Source: Pelomonas sp. Root1217 (GTDB taxonomy: Bacteria > Pseudomonadota > Gammaproteobacteria > Burkholderiales > Burkholderiaceae_C). From it: a stretch of 64,000 nucleotides of DNA. This document shows, in pieces, positions 19,248 through 26,654 of the stretch (position 1 is the stretch's first letter; each line of letters begins with the position of its first letter). A program made the position numbers and the translations under genes. Where the stretch lies: contig NZ_LMDC01000028.1 in the NCBI RefSeq assembly GCF_001425705.1, positions 140,504 to 204,503 on the forward strand, in the 5' to 3' direction. A model generated the notes under the pieces. It worked only from the letters and a program-made list of their open reading frames with translations, was not told the DNA's origin and made no database searches.

Positions 19248-20257
19248 CCGAAGGCAATGGACGCCAGCACGACCTGGTTGCCACCGCGGCGCTGCGCCTC
19301 GTGGACGGCCGCTTCGCTGGCGGCCATCAGCTCGTCCTGGCGCGAGGCGGTATGCGGGAAGCTGGACACGCCCATCGAGATGGACAAGCCCAGGTCCTGG
19401 CCATTCAACACGACGATCTGGGCCGCGCACTGGCGGCGCAGTTGCTCCATGCGTGCATGGGCCGTCGCCAGGCCCACGCCGGACAGCAGCACCGCAAAGC
19501 GCTGCGGCCCAATGCGGCAGGCCGAGTCCATCGCCCGCGTGTTGGCGCGCAGCATGCGACCGATGCCCTCGAGCAGGCGCTGCTGGGCGTCATCACCCAG
19601 GCCGGTGATGGCCGGCGAGGCATCCAGCGCAATGATGACGAGAGCGAACTCACGATGCTCACGCGAAGACAGGTCGATTTCACGCAACAACTGGTCGTCG
19701 AACTGCGCCCGCATGTAGAGGCCCGAAACATCGTCCCGCCCTGAGCCCTGCTGGAGCTCGCGGCGGATCTGCTCGATGGAGGACTGCTGCTGCTCGATCT
19801 GGGCCAAGGCGCGCTGCAGATGAGCCTCGCGGTGGCGCTCCTCGGTGCGCTCATGCCATACGGAGAGCAGGAAGTCGGCACTCAGAGCCAGCCGGGTGAC
19901 GCTGAACTCGCGGCGGCGGCCGTTGATTTCCAGCTTGTGCTCGCTGACGACCGGGTGACGCTGGGCCATGACCGTCTGCTCGACACGGCGCAAGGCCGTC
20001 GTCTCGTCAGCCTTGAGCAACTCGGCGTCCGTGTGGCCGACCACCGCTTCACGCTCGAACATCTGCGCCAGGCCTGTGCTCGCAAACACGTATCGGCCGG
20101 TGGACATCGCCTTGATCGCCGCCTGGCTGCCCAGGGGTTCGATCAACGAGATGAGGCCGGCCAGCGTCTCGCCGCCCAGCTCTCCGTGGCCTGCCAGCCA
20201 ATGCGCCAGGCTGCCGGGCGGCGGCTGCATCGCGGTCTGGTCAGCGGTCATGTCCAT
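19244..20257 (-). CDS. PAS-GGDEF protein with degenerate active site and intact I-site
   Basis: The 337-residue protein has a PAS-like region (about 30-140), a short Gln-rich coiled coil (140-170) and a GGDEF fold (172-337). The catalytic signature is lost: where active enzymes have GGDEF, this has GPQRF (250-254). Five residues before it the inhibitory-site motif RxxD is kept as RAMD (241-244), and the neighbouring FAVLLSGVG strand is normal. It therefore should not make c-di-GMP but could bind it. There is no membrane segment or signal peptide. The start at 20257 (MDMTADQ) is preferred over the longer frame to 20362. Its stop overlaps the TauE stop. Confidence 0.85.
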   Translation of the reverse strand: MDMTADQTAMQPPPGSLAHWLAGHGELGGETLAGLISLIEPLGSQAAIKAMSTGRYVFASTGLAQMFEREAVVGHTDAELLKADETTALRRVEQTVMAQRHPVVSEHKLEINGRRREFSVTRLALSADFLLSVWHERTEERHREAHLQRALAQIEQQQSSIEQIRRELQQGSGRDDVSGLYMRAQFDDQLLREIDLSSREHREFALVIIALDASPAITGLGDDAQQRLLEGIGRMLRANTRAMDSACRIGPQRFAVLLSGVGLATAHARMEQLRRQCAAQIVVLNGQDLGLSISMGVSSFPHTASRQDELMAASEAAVHEAQRRGGNQVVLASIAFG

Positions 20258-20471
20258 GAGATCGTTGTGATGCCATCGTGTATTCGCGGCGCAATGCCGC
20301 GAATACCAAAGGTGTCGGGGGACTGTAGTGGGGCCAAAGCAGCACCAGCAAGGCCGTGCCACCCCATGAATCGGGCCTCCCCCCTAGAAGACCCTTTTGC
20401 TACCCGGCGTGAATCCTAACGAGTTTCGATGCGCCCACCCACGACAATGCCGCCCCATTCACGGGAGGTCT

Positions 20472-21689
20472 ATGCGGGGATTCGATGCGGTGGTGGTGGG
20501 CGCGGGGGCGGCAGGGCTGTTCTGTGCTGGCCTTGCGGGCCAGCGGGGTCTCAAGGTACTGCTGATCGACCACTCGCCCAAGCTGGCCGAAAAAATTCGT
20601 ATCTCCGGCGGCGGCCGGTGCAATTTCACGAATCGCGAGGCCGGGCCGGCCAATTTCCTGTCCGAAAACCCCGCCTTCTGCCGCTCAGCCCTGGCCCGCT
20701 ACACCCCGCAGGACTTCATCAAGCTCGTGCAGGGCTACGGCATCGCCTTCCACGAGAAGCACAAGGGCCAGTTGTTCTGCGACGACTCCGCTGAGCAGAT
20801 CATCCAAATGTTGGTCAAGGAATGCGAGGCGGGCGGCGTGACGCGCTGGCAGCCCTGCACGGTGGCGGACGTGCGCAGGCTGCCCGAAGGCGGGTTCGAA
20901 CTGGATACCAGCCAGGGCCCGGTGCTGACGCCGCGCGTCGTCGTCGCGACTGGCGGGCTGCCCGTGCCAAAGATCGGCGCCAGCGACTGGGGCCTGCGAC
21001 TGGCCAAGCGCTTCGAGCACGCCATCGTGGAGCCGCGCCCGGCGCTGGTGCCTTTGACCTTCGATGCGGACGCCTGGGCGCCCTTCGCCGCCTTGGCTGG
21101 GTTGTCGTTGCCGGTGGAAGTCAGCGTTGGCAGTGGCAAAGCGCGCACGCGGTTCCTCGAAGACCTGCTGTTCACACATCGCGGCCTCAGCGGCCCGGCC
21201 ATCCTGCAGATCTCAAGCTACCGCGCCGATGATCAGGCACTGCAGCTCAATCTGGCGCCCGATCTCCAACTGGAGAAGGAACTTGTCCAGGCCAAGGCCA
21301 CCTCACGGCGCCAGCTCGGCAACGAATTCGCGGCACGCCTGCCGCAGCGCCTGGCGGCCGCCTGGCTTGAGCGCGCAAACCTGGATGCCACCAAACCGCT
21401 GGCCGACTGCCGCGACGCCGACCTGCAGCGCCTGGGCCGCAGCGTGCACGAGTGGCAGTTGATGCCCGACGGCGACGAGGGTTGGCGCAAGGCCGAAGTC
21501 ATGCGCGGTGGCGTCAGTACCAAGGAACTGAGTTCGCAGACGCTCGAGAGCAAGCGCGTCCCGGGCCTGTATTTCATCGGTGAAGTCGTGGACGTGACCG
21601 GCTGGCTGGGCGGCTACAACTTTCAATGGGCGTGGGCCAGTGCAGCTGCCTGCGCCCGGGCCATGGCGGACACCGCCACAACAGCTTGA
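20472..21689 (+). CDS. BaiN/HI0933 family FAD-dependent oxidoreductase
   Basis: A 405-residue flavoprotein. The FAD-binding motif VVVGAGAAGLFCAG is near the N-terminus, followed by the family signature RISGGGRCNFTNR and a C-terminal FIGEVVDVTGWLGGYNFQWAWASG-like segment. The family is known structurally (HI0933, YhiN) and one member, BaiN, acts on bile acid intermediates, but the general substrate is unknown. The start at 20472 has GGGAGG six bases upstream. The gene is divergent from the PAS-GGDEF gene across a 214-base gap in which I see no other gene. Confidence 0.9.
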   Translation: MRGFDAVVVGAGAAGLFCAGLAGQRGLKVLLIDHSPKLAEKIRISGGGRCNFTNREAGPANFLSENPAFCRSALARYTPQDFIKLVQGYGIAFHEKHKGQLFCDDSAEQIIQMLVKECEAGGVTRWQPCTVADVRRLPEGGFELDTSQGPVLTPRVVVATGGLPVPKIGASDWGLRLAKRFEHAIVEPRPALVPLTFDADAWAPFAALAGLSLPVEVSVGSGKARTRFLEDLLFTHRGLSGPAILQISSYRADDQALQLNLAPDLQLEKELVQAKATSRRQLGNEFAARLPQRLAAAWLERANLDATKPLADCRDADLQRLGRSVHEWQLMPDGDEGWRKAEVMRGGVSTKELSSQTLESKRVPGLYFIGEVVDVTGWLGGYNFQWAWASAAACARAMADTATTA

Positions 21690-21696
21690 GCGAATC

Positions 21697-21726
21697 TTGG
21701 CAAGTCGTTGATTTTCTGGCTACAAT
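21697..21726 (+). promoter_or_regulatory. Sigma-70 promoter for rpsU
   Basis: TTGGCA (21697-21702) and TACAAT (21721-21726) with an 18-base spacer. This starts a leader of about 120 bases before rpsU. Confidence 0.65.
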
Positions 21727-21854
21727 CCCCGGCTTTGCTGGCAAACCTGCGCGTCGATTCGCTGCACTTCTCGAAGAAGACTCAAGAGAAGCAGTAATCC
21801 GGAACCTGCTGCTGATCCCAGCCGCGAACACCGAGCGCAATCTGAAGGAAATAA

Positions 21855-22067
21855 ATGACCACCATCCGCGTCAAGGAAAACGAGCCGTTCGACGTCGCCC
21901 TGCGCCGTTTCAAGCGCACCATCGAAAAACTGGGTCTGCTGACCGAACTGCGCGCCCGCGAGTTCTACGAGAAGCCCACCGCCGAGCGCAAGCGCAAGAA
22001 GGCTGCCGCCGTCAAGCGCCATTACAAGCGTGTGCGCAGCATGCAGCTGCCCAAGAAGCTGTTCTGA
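21855..22067 (+). CDS. rpsU: 30S ribosomal protein S21
   Basis: A 70-residue, Lys/Arg-rich protein starting [21 protein letters not shown], exactly the S21 pattern. S21 helps the 30S subunit pair with the anti-Shine-Dalgarno region. AAGGAAAT precedes the ATG. It has its own promoter upstream and a strong terminator downstream, unlike the E. coli rpsU-dnaG-rpoD operon. Confidence 0.98.
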   Translation: MTTIRVKENEPFDVALRRFKRTIEKLGLLTELRAREFYEKPTAERKRKKAAAVKRHYKRVRSMQLPKKLF

Positions 22068-22120
22068 TCGTCTCTGACGCGACCCGGAGCCTGTTTCCAT
22101 AGCAGCTCCGATTGACACCA

Positions 22121-22160
22121 AAACCCGCCACAGGACGCTGTCGCGGGTTTTTGTTTTTTT
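22121..22160 (+). terminator. Strong intrinsic terminator after rpsU
   Basis: AAACCCGC (22121-22128) pairs with GCGGGTTT (22143-22150), continued inward by ACAG/CTGT around a GACG tetraloop, then TTTTTGTTTTTTT. It ends the rpsU transcript just before yqeY. A second stem CGGAGC/GCTCCG lies at 22085-22110. Confidence 0.9.
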
Positions 22161-22175
22161 CATACCCTCTACGCC

Positions 22176-22622
22176 ATGAGCCTCAAAGACCGCATCACCG
22201 AAGACATGAAGGCCGCGATGCGCGCCAAGGAAGCCGACCGCCTGCTGACCATCCGCGGCCTGCTGGCTGCCGTGAAGCAGAAGGAAGTGGACGAGCGCGT
22301 CGTCGTGGACGACACCGCCCTGGTGGCCATCGTCGACAAGCTGATCAAGCAGCGCAAGGACTCCATCAGCCAGTTCGCCGCTGCCGGCCGCGACGACCTG
22401 GTCGCCAAGGAAACCGCCGAACTGGCCGTGCTGCAGGCCTATCTGCCCGAGCGCCTGTCAGCCGAGGCCGTGGCGGAGAAGGTCGGAGCAATCGTCGCCG
22501 AGCTGGGCGCGAGCGGCCCCAGCGACATGGGCAAGGTCATGGCAGCAGCAAAGGCCGCCCTCGGCGGCATGGCCGAAATGAGCACGGTCTCAAGCGCGGT
22601 CAAGGCCGCGCTGGCCAAGTAA
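22176..22622 (+). CDS. GatB/YqeY domain protein
   Basis: A 148-residue YqeY-family protein, recognised from the N-terminal DRITEDMKAAMRAKEADRL and the C-terminal SDMGKVMAAAKAALGG. It resembles the tRNA-binding tail domain of the GatB amidotransferase subunit, but free-standing YqeY has no settled function. The rpsU-yqeY order is conserved in many proteobacteria. The start is 16 bases past the rpsU terminator T tract. Confidence 0.9.
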   Translation: MSLKDRITEDMKAAMRAKEADRLLTIRGLLAAVKQKEVDERVVVDDTALVAIVDKLIKQRKDSISQFAAAGRDDLVAKETAELAVLQAYLPERLSAEAVAEKVGAIVAELGASGPSDMGKVMAAAKAALGGMAEMSTVSSAVKAALAK

Positions 22623-22631
22623 GGAGACTCC

Positions 22632-22973
22632 ATGAGCCTGCCGATGCAAGCCATCGCCCCCGACATCTGCGCCGCCCCTCAGCTGACGCCCGAAGCCATG
22701 GCCGAAGCGGCGGTGATGGGCTTCAAGAGCGTCGTCAACAACCGGCCCGATTTCGAGCACGGCCCCGACCAGCCGACGTCAGCCGCCATCCAGGCTGCTG
22801 CTGAGGCTGCTGGCCTGGAATACCGCCATCTGCCGGTGGCCGGCGGCTACCAGTCGCCGGAAGAGATCGCCGCCTTCGCCGATCTGCTGGCCGAGTTGCC
22901 CCGCCCGCTGCTGGTCTTCTGCCGCTCGGGCGCCCGTTCGACGCGCCTGTTCTTGCAGGCACAGCAACTCTGA
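22632..22973 (+). CDS. DUF442/TIGR01244 phosphatase-like (beta-lactamase hydrolase-like) protein
   Basis: A 113-residue protein with the pattern ISAAPQLTPEAMAEAAVMGFKSVVNNRPD reduced here to LTPE and VVNNRPD motifs and, near the C-terminus, a cysteine loop VFCRSGARST that resembles the P-loop of dual-specificity phosphatases. DUF442 domains occur alone or fused to Blh-type sulfur dioxygenases, suggesting sulfide or persulfide metabolism. AAGGAG lies ideally before the ATG, nine bases past yqeY. The link to the TRAP genes downstream is unclear. Confidence 0.82.
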   Translation: MSLPMQAIAPDICAAPQLTPEAMAEAAVMGFKSVVNNRPDFEHGPDQPTSAAIQAAAEAAGLEYRHLPVAGGYQSPEEIAAFADLLAELPRPLLVFCRSGARSTRLFLQAQQL

Positions 22974-23010
22974 ACCTCCAAAACTCGCCGGGGTTTACCC
23001 GGTCCGAGCG

Positions 23011-23035
23011 CTGGCCGTAAGGGAAACGCGGCCAG
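23011..23035 (+). other. Perfect 7-bp hairpin upstream of the TRAP permease genes
   Basis: CTGGCCG (23011-23017) pairs with CGGCCAG (23029-23035) around an 11-base A/G-rich loop, in the 137-base gap before the TRAP small permease. There is no T tract, so it is not a standard terminator. It may be an operator or an mRNA leader structure. Confidence 0.4.
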
Positions 23036-23110
23036 GTCTCCGTACAGTGTCGCCCGCTGTGGCCTGCGGATTCGTCCGCCGACCTTTTCGATTCGAATGA
23101 CGGAGACGAC

Positions 23111-23707
23111 GTGTCCCTATTACTCCAAATATCCCGCGCCATCGACCGGCTCAATGAATGGGTCGGGCGCTGGGTCTCCTGGCTGGTGCTCGCTGCCGTG
23201 CTGATCAGTGCGGGCAATGCGGTCGTGCGCAAGGTGTTCAACAACAGCTCCAATGCGCTGCTCGAGATCCAGTGGTACCTGTTTGCGGCGGTCTTCCTGC
23301 TCGCCGCCGGCTACACCCTGCTGCGCCAGGAGCATGTGAAGATCGACGTGGTGCTGGGCCGCTTCTCCAAGCGCACCCAGATCAAGATCGAGATCTTCGG
23401 CATCCTGGCCTTCCTGCTGCCGTTTGCCGCAACCGTGATCACGCTGGTCTGGCCCCTGGTGGTGAAGGCCTATGTCAGTGGCGAGGTGTCGGGCAATGCC
23501 GGCGGCCTGATCCGCTGGCCGGTGTTCGCGCTGGTGCCCGCCGGCTTCGCGCTGCTGGCCCTGCAAGGCCTGTCCGAGCTGATCAAGCGCCTGGCCTTTC
23601 TGCAAGGCCTCATCGACGATCCCACACGCAAGGCCCAGGCCAAATCGGCTGAAGAGGAACTGGCCGAAGCCATCCGCGCCCAGGCCGCGGCGGGAGGCCA
23701 GAAGTGA
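23111..23707 (+). CDS. TRAP transporter small permease (DctQ/FcbT2 type)
   Basis: The 198-residue protein has four predicted helices: about 15-37, 45-70, 91-120 and 140-162. The TRAP DctQ layout is clear, including the NAVVRKVFNNSSNALLEIQW segment reduced to its NxxLxExQ core. It pairs with the large permease in a sodium- or proton-driven uptake system that uses a periplasmic binding protein. Translation starts at GTG, with CGGAG six bases before. The stop overlaps the next start (GTGA). Confidence 0.92.
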   Translation: MSLLLQISRAIDRLNEWVGRWVSWLVLAAVLISAGNAVVRKVFNNSSNALLEIQWYLFAAVFLLAAGYTLLRQEHVKIDVVLGRFSKRTQIKIEIFGILAFLLPFAATVITLVWPLVVKAYVSGEVSGNAGGLIRWPVFALVPAGFALLALQGLSELIKRLAFLQGLIDDPTRKAQAKSAEEELAEAIRAQAAAGGQK

Positions 23708-25386
23708 TCGAGTTCCTGCAAGCCAACATGGCACCACTGATGTTCGGTGGCCTGATCGTCTTCCTGCTGATGGGCTATTCGGTGGCCTTCTCGCTGGCCG
23801 CCGCCGGCCTGGCCTTCGGCTTCATCGGCGTCGAACTCGGCCTGCTGCCCGCGACGCTGATGCAGGCCTTGCCGCTGCGCATCTTCGGCATCATGCAGAA
23901 CGACACGCTGCTGGCCATTCCCTTCTTCACCTTCATGGGGCTGATCCTGGAGCGCTCGGGCATGGCCGAGGACCTGCTCGACACCATCGGCCAGCTGTTC
24001 GGCCCCATCCGCGGCGGCCTGGCCTATGCGGTGATCCTCGTCGGCGCGATGCTGGCCGCCACCACCGGCGTGGTCGCCGCGTCAGTGATCTCGATGGGCC
24101 TGATCTCCCTGCCGATCATGCTGCGCTACGGCTATGACCGGCGCCTCGCCTCGGGTGTCATCGCGGCATCCGGCACGCTGGCCCAGATCATCCCGCCCAG
24201 CCTGGTCCTGATCATCATGGCCGACCAGCTCGGTCGCAGCGTCGGCGACCTCTACAAGGGCGCCTTCATTCCCGGCTTCGTGCTGACCGGCCTGTATGTC
24301 GGCTACGTGCTGCTGGTCACGCTGATCAAGCCCCACTGGGCCCCCGCCCTGCCGGCCGAGGCCCGCACCATCCGCGAAGACAACGGCGACGCGGGCCTGC
24401 GCTCGCTCGGCCTGCTGACGCTGCTGTCGGTGGGATGCGCGATCGCCTTCGCTCGCAGCCGCCCCGAAGGCACGCCGACCGACGAGCTCATCGTCACGTC
24501 GATGTGCGTGGGCGTGGGCATCGCCTTCGTCCTCGCCGTCGTCAACCGGGTGCTGGGCCTCAAGCTGCTGTCCAAGATGGCCGAAAAGGTCACCTTCGTG
24601 CTGATCCCGCCGCTGGCGCTGATCTTCCTGGTGCTGGGCACGATTTTCCTGGGCATCGCGACGCCGACGGAAGGCGGCGCCATGGGCGCGGTGGGCGCGC
24701 TGGCCATGGCCCTGGTGCGCCGGCGCCTGTCCATGCCGCTGCTGCGTCAGGCCATGGACTCGACGATGAAGCTGTCCTGCTTCGTCGTCTTCATCCTGCT
24801 CGGCTCGACGGTGTTCTCGCTGAGCTTCCAGGGTGTCGACGGCCCGCTGTGGGTGGAGCATCTGCTGTCGGGCCTGCCCGGCGGGCAGCTCGGCTTCCTC
24901 ATCGTCGTCAATCTGCTGATCTTCTTCCTGGCCTTCTTTCTCGACTTCTTCGAGCTGTCCTTCATCGTCGTGCCCCTGCTGGCGCCGGTGGCCGAGAAGC
25001 TGGGCATCGACCTGGTCTGGTTCGGCGTGCTGCTGGCGGTCAACATGCAGACCTCCTTCATGCACCCGCCCTTTGGCTTTGCGCTGTTCTACCTGCGCAG
25101 CGTTGCCCCCACCGAGGATTTCAAGGACAAGCTGACCGGCCGGTTGACTCCACGCGTGACGACGGGCCAGATCTACTGGGGCGCGGTGCCTTTCGTCGGC
25201 ATCCAGATCATCATGATCGGCCTCGTGATCGCCTTCCCCAATCTGGTCTCTGGCGGGTTGGACAAGAAGATCGAGATCGACACCAGCAAGGTCATCCTCG
25301 AAGCCCAGCCGGCCGAGGAGAAGAAGGACATCGACATGAACCAGCTCTTCGGCCTGCCCGAGGCCGCCAGCGCCGCCTCGAAATAA
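23704..25386 (+). CDS. TRAP transporter large permease (DctM, FcbT3 type)
   Basis: A 560-residue membrane protein of the TRAP DctM family. It is about 130 residues longer than classic DctM, as in the COG4664 (mannitol/chloroaromatic) branch, with an inserted segment around 205-290. Typical parts are LLAIPFFTFMGLILERSG, SVISMGLISLPIMLRYGY, GTLAQIIPPSLVLIIMADQ and, near the C-terminus, MQTSFMHPPFGFALFYLR. It starts with GTG overlapping the small permease stop. The cognate binding protein is probably the convergent gene at 25465-26553. Confidence 0.93.
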   Translation: MIEFLQANMAPLMFGGLIVFLLMGYSVAFSLAAAGLAFGFIGVELGLLPATLMQALPLRIFGIMQNDTLLAIPFFTFMGLILERSGMAEDLLDTIGQLFGPIRGGLAYAVILVGAMLAATTGVVAASVISMGLISLPIMLRYGYDRRLASGVIAASGTLAQIIPPSLVLIIMADQLGRSVGDLYKGAFIPGFVLTGLYVGYVLLVTLIKPHWAPALPAEARTIREDNGDAGLRSLGLLTLLSVGCAIAFARSRPEGTPTDELIVTSMCVGVGIAFVLAVVNRVLGLKLLSKMAEKVTFVLIPPLALIFLVLGTIFLGIATPTEGGAMGAVGALAMALVRRRLSMPLLRQAMDSTMKLSCFVVFILLGSTVFSLSFQGVDGPLWVEHLLSGLPGGQLGFLIVVNLLIFFLAFFLDFFELSFIVVPLLAPVAEKLGIDLVWFGVLLAVNMQTSFMHPPFGFALFYLRSVAPTEDFKDKLTGRLTPRVTTGQIYWGAVPFVGIQIIMIGLVIAFPNLVSGGLDKKIEIDTSKVILEAQPAEEKKDIDMNQLFGLPEAASAASK

Positions 25387-25396
25387 GCTGCGCTCC

Positions 25397-25435
25397 AAAA
25401 AAGCAAAGCCCCGCGGCCAGCCGCGGGGCTTTCTT
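25397..25435. terminator. Bidirectional terminator between the TRAP permease and binding-protein genes
   Basis: AAAGCCCCGCGG (25405-25416) and CCGCGGGGCTTT (25421-25432) form a perfect 12-bp stem with a CCAG loop. On the minus strand six T follow; on the plus strand TTTCTT follows. It serves both convergent transcripts. Confidence 0.9.
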
Positions 25436-25464
25436 GTGGGCGGGGCGTCAGCCCCAAGCCGAAC

Positions 25465-26553
25465 TCAGAGCTTCTGCGATTGCATGAAGTCGTCGAAGCC
25501 CGCCTCCGCGAAGCGGAACCACAGGTTCTGGTCGCGGCGGAAGTTGGCCATGTCCTCGTAGACCTTCTTCCAGTTGGCGTTCTTGGCCGACAACTCGCCG
25601 TAGATGGCCATGGATTCCTTGAAGGCAGCGTCCATGACGTCCTTGGGGAAACGGAACAGCTTGGTGCCGGAGCCCACCAGCTGCTTCAGCGCGCCAGGGT
25701 TCTTGGCGTCGTACTTGGCCTGCATGTCGACGTGGGCGACGTGCGTGGCCGCTTCAAGGATGGCCTTGTACTCGGCGCTCAGCGAGTCATAGGCCTTGGT
25801 ATTGACGTAGAAGTCCAGCTGCGGGCCGCCTTCCCACCAGCCGGGGTAGTAGTAGTTGGGGGCGACCTTGTTGAAGCCCAGCTTCTGGTCGTCGTAGGGG
25901 CCCACCCACTCGGCCGCGTCGATGGTGCCCTTTTCCAGCGCCGAGTAGATCTCGCCGCCCGGGATGTTCTGCGGCACGCCGCCCATGCGCTCGAGCACCC
26001 GGCCGGCGAAGCCGCCGATGCGCATCTTCATGCCCTTGATGTCGGCGACGCTCTTGATTTCCTTGCGATACCAGCCGCCCATCTGCGCGCCGGTGTTGCC
26101 ACCCATGAAGTTGATGATGTTGTAGTTGCGATAGAACTCGCGCATCAGCTTCAGGCCGTTGCCCTCCACCATCCAGGCCGTCATCTGGCGGCTGTTCAGG
26201 CCGAAGGGCACGGCGCAGCCGAGGGCGAAGGTCTCGTCCTTGCCGAAGAAGTAATAAGGCGCCGTGTGCGCAATCTCCACCGTGCCGGCCTGCACGCCGT
26301 CGACGACACCGAAAGCGGGCATCAATTCGCCACCCGCGTGGATGGAGATCTGGAACTTGCCTCCAGTCATCTCGGCCACTTTCTTGGACATCACGTCGGC
26401 CGCGCCGAAGATGGTGTCCAGCGACTTCGGGAAGCTTGACGCGAGGCGCCAGCGCACTTGCGCCTGGGCATGCACGACAGCCGGCGCAGCGCCTGCAGCC
26501 AGCACGCCAGCCAGGCCGGCGTGGCGCACGAAGGAACGGCGTTCCATGGTCAT
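25465..26553 (-). CDS. TRAP transporter substrate-binding protein, TakP/FcbT1-like
   Basis: A 362-residue periplasmic binding protein. The N-terminus MERRSFVRHAGLAGVLAAGAAPAVVHAQ in part looks like a Tat signal (RRSFVR). The motifs RIGGFAGRVLERMGG, AAEWVGPYDDQKLGF and YYYPGWWEGGPQ match the TakP branch (COG4663), whose characterised members bind 2-oxo acids with a sodium ion or 4-chlorobenzoate. The start has AGGAG seven bases upstream. It is convergent with the permease genes rather than in the same operon, which is unusual. A palindrome overlaps its likely -10. Confidence 0.92.
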   Translation of the reverse strand: MTMERRSFVRHAGLAGVLAAGAAPAVVHAQAQVRWRLASSFPKSLDTIFGAADVMSKKVAEMTGGKFQISIHAGGELMPAFGVVDGVQAGTVEIAHTAPYYFFGKDETFALGCAVPFGLNSRQMTAWMVEGNGLKLMREFYRNYNIINFMGGNTGAQMGGWYRKEIKSVADIKGMKMRIGGFAGRVLERMGGVPQNIPGGEIYSALEKGTIDAAEWVGPYDDQKLGFNKVAPNYYYPGWWEGGPQLDFYVNTKAYDSLSAEYKAILEAATHVAHVDMQAKYDAKNPGALKQLVGSGTKLFRFPKDVMDAAFKESMAIYGELSAKNANWKKVYEDMANFRRDQNLWFRFAEAGFDDFMQSQKL

Positions 26554-26596
26554 AGATGTCTCCTGTTTTCGGGGTTTGCGAAGAGAAAAATGCTGC

Positions 26597-26613
26597 GCGA
26601 TTCTAGGAATCGC
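26597..26613 (-). promoter_or_regulatory. Palindrome overlapping the -10 of the TRAP binding-protein gene
   Basis: GCGATTC-TAG-GAATCGC is a 17-base inverted repeat with 7-base perfect arms. On the minus strand it contains TAGAAT (26600-26605), a good -10, about 47 bases before the ATG. A repressor bound here would block the promoter. No clear -35 is visible, so an activator may also be involved. Confidence 0.45.
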
Positions 26614-26654
26614 CTCGCCACCGGTTGGCCGGGATTTACCCAGGCGCTGACGCT

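Noticed and set aside
24082-25398. 438-codon minus-strand frame opposite the TRAP large permease
   Set aside because: Low-complexity Asp/Gln/His protein without domains; the plus-strand permease is unambiguous.
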